From positions 1 through 64,000 of the forward strand of contig DASYBC010000057.1 of the NCBI GenBank assembly GCA_036500965.1: a stretch of DNA of 64,000 nucleotides. The letters are read 5' to 3'. The stretch comes from AP-15 sp036500965 (GTDB taxonomy: Bacteria; Pseudomonadota; Alphaproteobacteria; ATCC43930; CGMCC-115725). The notes beneath the pieces are model-generated. The model worked only from the letters and a program-made list of their open reading frames with translations. It was not told where the DNA came from and ran no database searches. A program made the position numbers and the translations under genes. Of the stretch, positions 50,815-59,024 are shown in pieces; the stretch's first letter is position 1; every line of letters starts with the position of its first letter.

Positions 50815-51462
50815 TTACCTCTTTTTGCGGCGACGGAGCATTCCGAACCCGGCAACGCCGGTGGCCAGCAGCACCAGGGAAGTCGGTTCGGGAAGAGCAG
50901 GAGCCGGGAGGGCACCGAACGCGATCTCACCAATGCCTGGGATCTGACCAGTCCCCCCGGCAGTGTCTAACAAAACCGCGTCGACGCTGCTGAGGAGGGT
51001 CGGACTGAAGCTGAATGTCTGTGCGGGATCATTGGTGCCCGTACCGGCCGCGGGGGAGAATGGCCCGCCAATCAGGGTGCTGCCATTGGAAAGCTCGAAT
51101 TCGGTCACCGAACCAGAGTTACCGGTACCCCAGAATGCGACTTCGTCAATCAGGGTCGGCCCGGGCAGGGTCAGGGTCAGCGTCTCAGGCGGATGACTCC
51201 CGAAGGCAGTAAAGCCGGAATTGGTGCCACCGTCTGGGCTGTTGTGCGTGGTTGTCGCGGTAAAAGTGGCGAAGTCGGTGACGCCACTGATATAGGTGGC
51301 TGACAAGCCGCTCTGGTTGATCAAATTTACCAGCGCGAAAGCCCCGCCGAAGTCGCCCGAGGGAGAAGAGACGGCGGTAGGGTCGATCATTACCTCGGCG
51401 GTTGCAGGCGCTGCGAGCATCACGACGGTGACGACGCCAGCAAGAAGGTGGCTAAGTTTCAC
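50815..51462 (-). CDS. PEP-CTERM sorting domain protein
   Basis: 215 residues from the GTG at 51462, chosen because GGAAGGA lies just upstream; the ATG at 51489 would hide this site. A signal peptide (LAGVVTVVMLAAPATA) is followed by a strand-rich Gly/Thr/Ser domain and the C-terminal sorting tail LPEPTSLVLLATGVAGFGML with RRRKKR. PEP-CTERM proteins are processed by an exosortase and released or anchored at the surface, often with exopolysaccharide. No exosortase gene is in the window. Confidence 0.85.
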   Translation of the reverse strand: MKLSHLLAGVVTVVMLAAPATAEVMIDPTAVSSPSGDFGGAFALVNLINQSGLSATYISGVTDFATFTATTTHNSPDGGTNSGFTAFGSHPPETLTLTLPGPTLIDEVAFWGTGNSGSVTEFELSNGSTLIGGPFSPAAGTGTNDPAQTFSFSPTLLSSVDAVLLDTAGGTGQIPGIGEIAFGALPAPALPEPTSLVLLATGVAGFGMLRRRKKR

Positions 51463-51565
51463 GTTGGTTCCTTCCAGACTATAATGCACTGTTGGTTGGA
51501 TCGCTCACTCTACCCTGGTTCGGCTAAGGGTGCACGCCTCACCGTCGCCGCCGGCGCGGCGGCCG

Positions 51566-51700
51566 TCACGCTCGGCGAGCTTGCGCCCGAGCGTTGTGAA
51601 AATTGACGCGGTATTCGCCGGGCAGGCGGGTGAGGCCGAGGCCGAGCCGGCGCAGCTCGGTCGCCGCGATCTCGAACGGGGAAGGGGCCTCGGCGATCAT
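51566..51700 (-). CDS. Small ORF, truncated relative to its likely family
   Basis: 44 codons from the ATG at 51700. The sequence SPFEIAATELRRLGLGLTRLPGEYRVNF is protein-like and resembles the N-terminal half of a small alphaproteobacterial protein that continues with a helical tail; here the frame changes character after VNF and stops. It overlaps the preceding reading frame as TGATG. Probably a remnant, or a very short gene. Confidence 0.4.
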   Translation of the reverse strand: MIAEAPSPFEIAATELRRLGLGLTRLPGEYRVNFHNARAQARRA

Positions 51701-51957
51701 CAATGCCGCGTGAAGAGATGCCGGCAAGCGCCGCCGCGGGTGTATTCATAGAGCGGCGTAAGGGCGGGGTTGTGGGCGTCGGGATGGTCGCAGTCGAAAA
51801 TGTAAATCGCGGCTGGCGGCCCGGCGCTTGCCGCGATGATCAAGGGTTTGCCGATTCTGCGCGCTTCATCGGCGGCGATCTCGGCGGCGGAGCAAGCCTG
51901 CCCTGGCGGAAGCCGGGGGCGGCGAGAAACCCCGCACCATGGCGCGAAGGAGAAAAC
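51700..51957 (-). pseudogene. Reading-frame remnant without a start codon
   Basis: The frame between the Fic stop and 51700 reads sensibly at its end: ARRIGKPLIIAASAGPPAAI, FDCDHPDAHNPALTPLYEY, then RGGACRHLFTRH and stop. No ATG or GTG is found before it in the frame, so it seems to have lost its N-terminus. The family is unknown. The 51463-51565 gap to the right of the PEP-CTERM start holds nothing else. Confidence 0.35.
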
Positions 51958-52774
51958 TCACTTCGGCTGTGGCTTATCGTCCGCCTTCGTGCGGGGAGTT
52001 GGCGGAGCGGGAAGCGCCTGCCTTAAGGCGCCTAAGTGCTCCCCCAGCGTTGCGTCCAGTCGCTCGTAGAGAAGGCGATCAAAGCTCGCGCTATTGCGCC
52101 CGGCCTGCGCCTCCTGCAAGGCGCTGATATAAGCCGGCCGATCCTGTGGGCGCACCGCAACCGGCGGGTAGCAGCCGCGCAACAGAACAAGGTTCATCAC
52201 CAGCCGTGCGGTGCGGCCGTTGCCGTCGTTGAATGGATGGATATCCACCAGCCGGCGGTGCGCGGTAAAGGCGGTATCCGGGGCGGCGGGAGCCGCGCCG
52301 AGCCATTGGGCGAAGTCGCCCATCAGCGCCGGCACTTCGGCCGGCGACGGAAAATGATGCCGGCCGGTGTCGGTTTCGACATAGCGGCCCTGATCGGCAT
52401 AGCGGCCGGCTACGTCCGGATCGGCGCGCTGCATGACCAGCCGATGCAGGCTGCGGATGTCAGCCTCGCGCAACGGCTCGGTCTGCCGGGCGAGGTCGCG
52501 GACATAATGCAGGGCCTCGAAGTGGCCGACAGCCTCAAGATGATCCTTGAGCGGTTTGCCGCCGATGGTGATCCCATCTTCGACCACCATGCGCGTTTCG
52601 GCGGCGCTCAGCGTGTTGCCCTCGATGGCGTTCGATGTGTAGGTCAGTTCGATGTCGTAGGAGCGCGTTGAGGTTGTCGAGGCCGCGCGGAGCCTGCGCC
52701 CGGAGCCGGTCAAGCTCGGCCTTCTTACTGGCAATCTGCTGTCGGAGCGCGGCGTCGATCATGATGGCAATCAT
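51958..52774 (-). pseudogene. Fic family protein, frameshifted near the N-terminus
   Basis: The main frame (51958 to about 52670) has the Fic core: YTSNAIEGNTL, the catalytic HPFNDGNGRTAR and ARLVMNLVLLRGCYPP, which together transfer AMP to target proteins. SNAIEGN is the inhibitory alpha-helix type motif S-x-x-x-E-G. The natural N-terminus (IDAALRQQIASKKAELDRL ... LDNLN) is in another frame starting at 52774, and joins the core only if one base is removed near 52667. Either the gene is broken or the assembly has an error. The frame-internal start at 52734 would give a non-native N-terminus. Confidence 0.6.
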
Positions 52775-53175
52775 AACATGAAACGCTCGTTAGTTTCTAT
52801 ATCTTGTGTTTCTGCATCACTCCGACTCTCCTGTCAAAAGTCGGATAAAGTGTATTACAGACAACAGCTCATCCTTCGTCATAATGGGAAGGAAGTCCCC
52901 CATCGCCCTCGCGACCCTAACAACCGTGCGATTGCCACATTCGCCCGGCATTTTGGCACGCGTGGGCAACCATCGGCGAATGTGGAACTGCTTTCGAAGG
53001 CATGGGTAGGGCCTGTTCTCGACCTGCAAAAAACAGGCGGAACAGGGCGCGGGAGGGCATGCGGACCGGGGCGCGCGGAGGCGCGTTGCGGCGATGGGCG
53101 CCGGGAAATCGCTTGCGGGGGGCGGCCCGATCGCCGACCATCGGGCACAGCATGGTTTTCGCCGGAGGGCACGGC
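52775..53175. other. Gap upstream of the monooxygenase gene
   Basis: 401 bp. The left half (52775-52960) is distinctly AT-richer than its surroundings and contains short open frames on both strands, none convincing. It may hold promoters or be imported DNA. The right half is GC-rich leader sequence. Confidence 0.4.
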
Positions 53176-54354
53176 ATGGATGAGATGTATTTGCGCAGCG
53201 GCATATTCCTGGCGCCGTTCCACAATCACGACGAGAACCCGACCCTGTCGATCGAGCGCGACCTCGAGCTCCTCGAGCATCTCGACCGGCTCAATTATCA
53301 CGAGGCGTGGATCGGCGAGCATCATTCGGGCGGGTTCGAACTGATCGCCTCTCCAGAGATGTTCATCGCCGCCGCGGCGCAGCGCACCCGGCACATCCGG
53401 CTCGGCACGGGCGTCGTCTCATTGCCGTATCACAACCCGTTCATGCTGGCCGACCGCATGGTGCAGCTCGACCATATGACCCGCGGCCGGGCGATGTTCG
53501 GCGTCGGCCCCGGCGCCTTGGTCCACGATGCGCTAAAGATCGGCATCGATCCCGGCGACCAGCGGAAGATGATGAACGAGGCGCTCGACGTGATCGTCCC
53601 GCTGTTGCGCGGCGAGACCGTCACCCGCAAGACCGATTGGTTCAACCTGACCGAGGCGCAATTGCAATTGCGCTGCTACACCAGGCCGACGATGGAGCTG
53701 GCGGTGGCGGCGGCGCGCTCGCCGTCGGGGTCGCTCTTGGCCGGCCGATACGGCATCGGCATGCTGTCGATCGGCGGCACCAGCCCGATGGCCATGGAGC
53801 GGCACACGGCCAATTGGGGCCTCTACGAGGAGACCGCCCGCGCCAACGGCCACGTTCCGAACCGCAAGGACTGGCGGGTCGTCGGCCTGTTCCATATCGC
53901 CGACACCCGCGAAGAGGCGCGCCGGAACGTCCGCTTCGGGGTGCAGGCCTTCGCCAACTATTTCCGCGACGTTGCGACCTTCCCGATCATCCCGCCCGAT
54001 GTCGGCGACCCGGTCGAGTGGCTGATCGAGAGCGGCACCGCCTGCATCGGCACCCCCGACGACGCGATCCAGTATGTCGATCGGCTGGTCGAGGGCTCGG
54101 GAGGGTTTGGCGTGTTGTGCGAGTTGGCGCAGAACTGGGCTGATTGGGAGACGACCAAGCGGCATTACGAGCTGATGGCCCGCTTCGTGCATCCACGCTA
54201 CCAGCAGAGCCGTGAATTGTTGCGCGGCAGCTACGATTACGCCACCAGCCACCATGTCGATTTCACCGGCAAGGCGAGTGCGGCGATCCAGAAGGAGATC
54301 GACCGTCACGAATCGACCCGCGCCGCTACGCCACGGCGTGACGCGGCGGAGTAG
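53176..54354 (+). CDS. LLM class flavin-dependent monooxygenase (limonene monooxygenase-like)
   Basis: 392 residues from the ATG at 53176, which has a GGAGGG ribosome site; earlier in-frame starts give a non-conserved extension. It is a bacterial-luciferase-like TIM barrel: RSGIFLAPFHNHDENPTLSIERDLELLEHLD, NYHEAWIGEHHSGG, RLGTGVVSLPYHNPFMLADRM and FGVGPGA are family hallmarks. It uses FMNH2 and O2 supplied by a reductase to oxidise an organic substrate in the cytosol. The class V aminotransferase gene follows after 20 bp. Confidence 0.85.
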   Translation: MDEMYLRSGIFLAPFHNHDENPTLSIERDLELLEHLDRLNYHEAWIGEHHSGGFELIASPEMFIAAAAQRTRHIRLGTGVVSLPYHNPFMLADRMVQLDHMTRGRAMFGVGPGALVHDALKIGIDPGDQRKMMNEALDVIVPLLRGETVTRKTDWFNLTEAQLQLRCYTRPTMELAVAAARSPSGSLLAGRYGIGMLSIGGTSPMAMERHTANWGLYEETARANGHVPNRKDWRVVGLFHIADTREEARRNVRFGVQAFANYFRDVATFPIIPPDVGDPVEWLIESGTACIGTPDDAIQYVDRLVEGSGGFGVLCELAQNWADWETTKRHYELMARFVHPRYQQSRELLRGSYDYATSHHVDFTGKASAAIQKEIDRHESTRAATPRRDAAE

Positions 54355-54374
54355 CGGGCAAGCAGGCGCCAGCG

Positions 54375-55565
54375 ATGAGAAGCAACGCCCCGACAGCGCG
54401 CAGCGGCCGCCATTTCCTGCAGATCCCGGGCCCGACCAATGTGCCCGACCGCGTCTTGCAAGCGATCGCGGCGCCGACGATCGACCATCGCGGGCCGGAT
54501 TTCGCCGCGCTCGGCAAAGAAATCGTCGCCGGCATGAAGCGGGTGTTTCAGACCGGGGAGACCGTGATCGTCTATCCATCTTCCGGCACCGGGGCGTGGG
54601 AGGCGGCGTTGTCCAACACCTTGTCGCCAGGCGACCGGGTCTTAATGTTCGAGACCGGCCATTTCGCCAGCCTATGGCGGGCGATGGCCGGCCGGCTCGG
54701 GCTCGATATCGAGTTCGTTCCGGGCGATTGGCGGCACGGCGTCGATCCGGCGCTGGTCGAGGAACAGCTCGCGGCAGACCGTGAGCACCGGGTCAAGGCG
54801 GTCTGCGTCGTCCACAACGAGACCTCGACCGGCGTCGCGAGCCGCATCCCCGAGATCCGCGCCGCGATCGACCGGGCCGGCCACCCGGCCTTGTTCATGG
54901 TCGATACGATCTCGTCACTGGCCTCGATCGATTATCGCCACGACGAGTGGCGCGTCGATGTGACCGTCGCCGGCTCGCAAAAGGGGCTGATGCTGCCGCC
55001 GGGGCTCGGCTTCAACGCCGTGTCGAAAAAGGCGCTGGCTGCTTCGGAGACGGCTAGGCTGCCGCGCTCCTATTGGGATTGGCAGGCGCTGCGCGAGACC
55101 GAGCATTCGGGTTTTTTCCCGTACACGCCGGCGACCAACCTGCTCTACGGGCTGCGCGAATCCCTGCACATGCTGCTCGATGAGGAGGGGCTCGATGCGG
55201 TGTTCCGCCGCCATGCCCGCCACGCCGAGGCGACCCGGCGCGCCGTTGCCGCGTGGGGGCTCGAAATCCTGTGCGCCGACCCGCGCGAGCATTCGAACTC
55301 GCTGACTGCGGTCGTGGTGCCCGACGGGTTCGACGCCGACCGGCTGCGCCAGATCATCCTCGACGCCTTCGACATGTCGCTCGGCACCGGCCTCGGCCGG
55401 CTCAAGGGTAAGATCTTCCGCATTGGCCATCTCGGCTGGTTCAACGATTTGATGCTGTGCGGCACGTTGAGCGGGGTCGAGATGGGGCTGCGCCGCGCCG
55501 GCGTCCCGCACCGCCCCGGCGGCGTCGCCGCGGCGCTCGCATTCCTCGGCTCGCAGGATTCCTAA
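54375..55565 (+). CDS. Class V aminotransferase, serine-glyoxylate type
   Basis: 396 residues. Landmarks: HFLQIPGPTNVPDRVL at the start, the PLP contact SSGTGAWEAAL (about 69-79), the HNETSTG loop, the Asp of FMVDTISSLASIDY and the PLP lysine in GSQKGLMLPPG (about 200). This is the serine-glyoxylate or alanine-glyoxylate aminotransferase family, which makes hydroxypyruvate or glycine from glyoxylate. It may act with the hydroxyacid dehydrogenase encoded 1.1 kb downstream. Confidence 0.88.
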   Translation: MRSNAPTARSGRHFLQIPGPTNVPDRVLQAIAAPTIDHRGPDFAALGKEIVAGMKRVFQTGETVIVYPSSGTGAWEAALSNTLSPGDRVLMFETGHFASLWRAMAGRLGLDIEFVPGDWRHGVDPALVEEQLAADREHRVKAVCVVHNETSTGVASRIPEIRAAIDRAGHPALFMVDTISSLASIDYRHDEWRVDVTVAGSQKGLMLPPGLGFNAVSKKALAASETARLPRSYWDWQALRETEHSGFFPYTPATNLLYGLRESLHMLLDEEGLDAVFRRHARHAEATRRAVAAWGLEILCADPREHSNSLTAVVVPDGFDADRLRQIILDAFDMSLGTGLGRLKGKIFRIGHLGWFNDLMLCGTLSGVEMGLRRAGVPHRPGGVAAALAFLGSQDS

Positions 55566-55590
55566 ACGGGTCAGGATTCCTGAACGGGTG
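55555..55590 (+). repeat. 18-bp tandem duplication across the aminotransferase stop codon
   Basis: AGGATTCCTAAACGGGTC (55555-55572) is followed by AGGATTCCTGAACGGGTG (55573-55590). The first copy contains the TAA stop at 55563-55565. Confidence 0.8.
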
Positions 55591-55624
55591 ATGATGCCTG
55601 GATTTTGAGCTGCCGAATTTCCGC

Positions 55625-55662
55625 TTGACTTATATATCCGAACGGTTATCGGTTTATCGATA
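55625..55662 (+). promoter_or_regulatory. Promoter and operator of the arsR-type gene
   Basis: TTGACT (55625-55630) is a -35 box. A weak -10 TATCGG (55647-55652) lies within the palindrome TATCG-GTTTAT-CGATA (55647-55662), the likely self-binding site of the ArsR regulator. Confidence 0.4.
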
Positions 55663-55683
55663 GCCAACGGGTTATTGATCGTG

Positions 55684-56007
55684 ATGCCGGACCCCCATGA
55701 CATTCTTTTCAGATCGCTCGCCGATCCGACGCGGCGGGCCATCTTCGAGCGGCTATGTCGCAAAGGCGAGCAGACGGTCGGGGCTTTGACGGCTCAGGCC
55801 GGGGTCTCGCAGCCGGCCGTCTCAAAGCATCTTGGGGTCCTAAAGCAGGCCGGGCTGGTGCGCGACCGCCACGAAGGTCGCCAGACGCATTATAGCGCGC
55901 AGCTCGGCGCCCTGGCACCGCTGATCGACTGGACAAGCCAAATGGCCGGCTTCTGGCAAGGCCGGTTCGACCAACTCGAAGATCTACTCAAAAGGATGGA
56001 CCAATGA
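55684..56007 (+). CDS. ArsR family winged-helix regulator
   Basis: 107 residues from the ATG at 55684 (GTG at 55681 possible). The winged helix LFRSLADPTRRAIFERLCRKGEQTVGALTAQAGVSQPAVSKHLGVLKQAGLV is complete. No metal-binding Cys motif is present. Regulators of this subgroup are encoded with an SRPBCC protein, as here, where the next gene overlaps by ATGA. Confidence 0.9.
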   Translation: MPDPHDILFRSLADPTRRAIFERLCRKGEQTVGALTAQAGVSQPAVSKHLGVLKQAGLVRDRHEGRQTHYSAQLGALAPLIDWTSQMAGFWQGRFDQLEDLLKRMDQ

Positions 56008-56414
56008 CCAATACTGCGGCCGAAACGCTGTCCGTCGTTGTCGAACGGGAGATGCCTTTTCCGCCGGAAAAGATCTGGCGCGCGCTGACGCAGCCACACC
56101 TGCTCGAGGAGTGGCTGATGAAGAACGACTTCAAGCCTGTCGTGGGCCACAGTTTCAATCTTCGCGCAGACTGGGGCGTTGTTGACTGTCGCGTCCTGGC
56201 GGTCGAGCCAAACAAAACGGTGTCGTACACGTGGGGTGCCTATGGTCTCGAGAGTGTCGTCACTTGGACCCTCACCCCGTCAGGCACGGGAACCCACCTG
56301 CGCATGGAGCAGTCGGGCTTCCGGCCGGATCAGCAGCAGGCCTATCAGGGCGCCAAGGACGGGTGGCCGCAGTTCTTTGCGGCCTTGGAGCCGGTCTTGG
56401 CGCGGATGGACTGA
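56004..56414 (+). CDS. SRPBCC (AHSA1-like) domain protein
   Basis: 136 residues. The AHSA1 pattern is clear: VEREMPFPPEKIWRALTQPHLLEEWLMKNDFKPVVGHSF, then WGVVDCRVLAVEPNKTVSYTW, then the C-terminal helix GWPQFFAALEPVL. The fold has a deep hydrophobic ligand cavity. It is coupled to the ArsR gene by a 4-base overlap; the ligand is unknown. Confidence 0.85.
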   Translation: MTNTAAETLSVVVEREMPFPPEKIWRALTQPHLLEEWLMKNDFKPVVGHSFNLRADWGVVDCRVLAVEPNKTVSYTWGAYGLESVVTWTLTPSGTGTHLRMEQSGFRPDQQQAYQGAKDGWPQFFAALEPVLARMD

Positions 56415-56453
56415 AGCTCTCAAGCCCGCCCGATGCTTGAACGGAGAACGGGC

Positions 56454-56596
56454 ATGCAAGCGCGACCGAAAAATCCGGCGATGATGATCCCTGAGGCCAT
56501 GCAGCCCATTCAGGGCCTTACAGCCGCCACGAAGAGCGGCGCGGAGGCCCGGCGCTCGGGCTCGCCCATTTGCGGGCCAGCCAGATCAGCGGTTAA
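56454..56596 (+). pseudogene. Decayed carboxymuconolactone decarboxylase/AhpD-like gene
   Basis: From the ATG at 56454 the frame reads MQARPKNPAMMIPEAMQPIQ and LTAATKSG, the normal start of a carboxymuconolactone decarboxylase family protein. The next conserved segment, ALGLAHLRASQISG, is in the next frame (about 56550-56593) and ends at a TAA. The catalytic C-x-x-C part is absent. This third member of the arsR-SRPBCC cassette is therefore frameshifted and truncated. Confidence 0.6.
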
Positions 56597-56653
56597 CCTT
56601 CTCCGCTCGTTCTGGGCTCCTGCTTTCACGGTTCGATGCATTCGGACGGCGTT

Positions 56654-57712
56654 CTAATAGCCGCGTTGCCAATCGATGACGTTGCGCAGCGGCTGGCCCG
56701 CGAGATAGGCGCGCAGATTGTTGCAGAACAGGTCGATGGCACCGTGCCGGTTGTCGTCGCTGGCACCCGAGATGTGCGGCGTGATCAGCACCCTCGGGTC
56801 GGACCACAGCCGCGCCGGCGGCGGATGCTCGAACTCGCCGTCGTAGACGTCGAGCACGGCGCCGCGCAGATGATCGCGCTCGAGCGCATCGGCCAGCGCC
56901 TCCTCATCGACGATCTCGCCGCGGGCGAGGCTGACCAGCACGCTCCCCGCTTTCATCGCGGCGAAGCGCGTCGCGTCGAACAGGCGGGTCGTCTCCGGCG
57001 TCCACTGGCAGGAAATCACGACGAAATCGCTCAGCGTCAGAAAACGGTCGAGATCCCCGGCGCCGGCGAGCTCGCTGAACCCGGGCGGCAACGGCTCGCC
57101 TGGTTGCGGATGGCGGCGGGTGCCGACGACGCGCAGCCCGAGGGCCGCCGCCAACCGGGCAACGTCGCGCCCGATGCCGCCGGCGCCGACGACGCACAGG
57201 GTCTTGCCGTCCATCAGCAACGGCCGATAGGCCCGCGCGTCGAACGCGGCCGTGTCGCGATCGGCAACGGCATGGCGCAAGCCTTTGGCAAAATAGAGAA
57301 TGCCGGCCAGCGCGTATTCGGCCATGGCGAGCGTGCTGCCGACGCCGCGCGAGGTCGTGACTGTGACCTCGCTGCCCCACAGATCGCTGCGCAGCAGGTT
57401 GCTGGCGCCGGCCGGGCGCTGATGAAACCATTTAAGCCGCGGCGCCCGGGCGCGCAGATCAAGCGGAAACGGCCAGCCGCCAAGGATGATTTCGGCGTCG
57501 GCCAGGAGGCGGTCGCGCTCGTCGCGGGTGCCCTGGCCCATCGAGGCGGGGGCCAGATAGCGCGCCGCGGTGAACGCCGGCCAAGTCTCGCGGATTTCGC
57601 CGTCGAACCAGCCGCCGGCGTCAATCAACTGGATCGCCGGATCGACCGCTTCGATCTTCGCCCGATCGCGGGCGCTGATGCGCTGAATGATGAGCACGTT
57701 GACCGGTGGCAT
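56654..57712 (-). CDS. D-isomer-specific 2-hydroxyacid dehydrogenase
   Basis: 352 residues from the ATG at 57712, which follows GGAAAGG. The NAD-binding GAGGIGRDVARL (about 190-201), the catalytic Arg in LVSLARGEIVDEEAL, a Glu in VYDGEFE and the catalytic His in LITPHISG are all present. The enzyme interconverts 2-hydroxy and 2-oxo acids, for example glycerate and hydroxypyruvate. It is transcribed on the strand opposite to the aminotransferase. Confidence 0.88.
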   Translation of the reverse strand: MPPVNVLIIQRISARDRAKIEAVDPAIQLIDAGGWFDGEIRETWPAFTAARYLAPASMGQGTRDERDRLLADAEIILGGWPFPLDLRARAPRLKWFHQRPAGASNLLRSDLWGSEVTVTTSRGVGSTLAMAEYALAGILYFAKGLRHAVADRDTAAFDARAYRPLLMDGKTLCVVGAGGIGRDVARLAAALGLRVVGTRRHPQPGEPLPPGFSELAGAGDLDRFLTLSDFVVISCQWTPETTRLFDATRFAAMKAGSVLVSLARGEIVDEEALADALERDHLRGAVLDVYDGEFEHPPPARLWSDPRVLITPHISGASDDNRHGAIDLFCNNLRAYLAGQPLRNVIDWQRGY

Positions 57713-57817
57713 GGACGCCTTTCCGAAATTCGGCTGGAAGCTGGACAGCATAATGCGGCGGCGCCGGGCTGGCCGTCGAGCGTCGTAGCCGTTGCAAGGG
57801 GTGCTTGCGCACAGAGC

Positions 57818-58936
57818 TCACCCGACAGCGCTCCGGCGCAGCAGCACTGGATCGAGAGGCGGCAATCGGCCGGGATCGAACGGCGCGATGTCGACCGCGC
57901 GTGCCGCGCCCTCGGTGATCAATTCGGCCATCACCTCGCCGGTCGCCGGCGCGTTAAGAATGCCCCAGACGCTGTGGCCGGTGGCGATGTAGGCGCCAGG
58001 GGTCCCGGGCACCCGGCCGATCAGCGGCCAGCCGTCGCGGGTGATCGGGCGGTAGCAGGCCTGCCGCGCCATAATCCTTGGCGGGGTGAGCGCCGGCGAC
58101 AGGTCGGCGCAGATCGCCTCCAGCCGCTCGATCGCGCCGGGGTCGGGAGCCACCTCGGCCGGGTCGAGCGGCAGCGGGCGCTCGCTCGAGATGGCGCACA
58201 CATAGGTCGTCCCGTCGGGGCGCGGGAACAGCTCGGGCGACTGCACCGCTCCGTTTCGTTCCCGATATTCGAGAAACAGCGCCTCAGGCGACAGCTTCGT
58301 CCCGGTCTCGAAGACGAGGCTGTGTCCTTTCAGCCCGAACACGGCCGGGAGCGGCAGCCAGGCCGCGGCAAGGAGCGACCATGGACCCATGGCGATGACG
58401 ACGGCGTCGCCCTCGATGGTTTCGCCATCGACCTCGACCCCCGCGACCCGGCTGCTGCTCTGCTGCCGCACGATGCCGGTGACGCGTCCAACGCGCAGCC
58501 CCGCACCTTGCGCCTGCGCCGCCCGCATCATCGCCGCGGTAAACTCCGCCGGCTGCACCTGAGCGGTGCTTTCGGGCGAGCCGAGGCGCTGATCCACCCG
58601 GACACCGGGCGACAACCAGCCGATATCGTAGCCGTTGCCGCGATGGCGGGAGTGGCGGCGCGCGCCCGCAGCACCGCCATAGGTGTCGAGCCGGCGGTAG
58701 CCCCAATCGCCGCCGACCCGCCCGGCAAGCTCGGCGTGCAAGGCAAAGCCGCGCCGCGCCAACGGTTCGAGCGGTGTGCCGTCGCACCAGTCGCGGACGA
58801 GAAACCCGCCGGCCTTGCCGGAGGCCGCACAAGCGAGCCCGGTCCGCTCGATGACGATCGCCTCGACCCCGCGGCAGCTGAGGAAATAGGCGATCGAGGC
58901 GCCGATCACACCGCCTCCGCAAATCAGCACCCGCAT
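57818..58936 (-). CDS. FAD-dependent oxidoreductase (DAO family)
   Basis: 372 residues from the ATG at 58936, with GGGAG upstream; the 58996 start adds a non-conserved tail. The Rossmann FAD motif VLICGGGVIGASIAYFL opens the protein. ACAASGKAGGFLV and, near the end, YRPITRDGWPLIGRVPGTPGAYIATGHSVWG are typical of D-amino-acid oxidase or sarcosine-oxidase relatives. It oxidises an amine with FAD in the cytosol; the substrate is unknown. Its gene precedes the hydroxyacid dehydrogenase on the same strand by 105 bp. Confidence 0.85.
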   Translation of the reverse strand: MRVLICGGGVIGASIAYFLSCRGVEAIVIERTGLACAASGKAGGFLVRDWCDGTPLEPLARRGFALHAELAGRVGGDWGYRRLDTYGGAAGARRHSRHRGNGYDIGWLSPGVRVDQRLGSPESTAQVQPAEFTAAMMRAAQAQGAGLRVGRVTGIVRQQSSSRVAGVEVDGETIEGDAVVIAMGPWSLLAAAWLPLPAVFGLKGHSLVFETGTKLSPEALFLEYRERNGAVQSPELFPRPDGTTYVCAISSERPLPLDPAEVAPDPGAIERLEAICADLSPALTPPRIMARQACYRPITRDGWPLIGRVPGTPGAYIATGHSVWGILNAPATGEVMAELITEGAARAVDIAPFDPGRLPPLDPVLLRRSAVG

Positions 58937-59024
58937 CGGCTCCCTCGCGCTCTTTTCCGACTGAGGACATCGATAGCAACGCTTGTGCTGCCCCACTCCT
59001 CGCCAATCAGATATCGTCGCAGCT

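Noticed and set aside
52817..53029. 70-codon minus-strand ORF upstream of the monooxygenase gene
   Set aside because: There is no ribosome site, no recognisable motif and its composition changes along its length; reported only as part of the gap.
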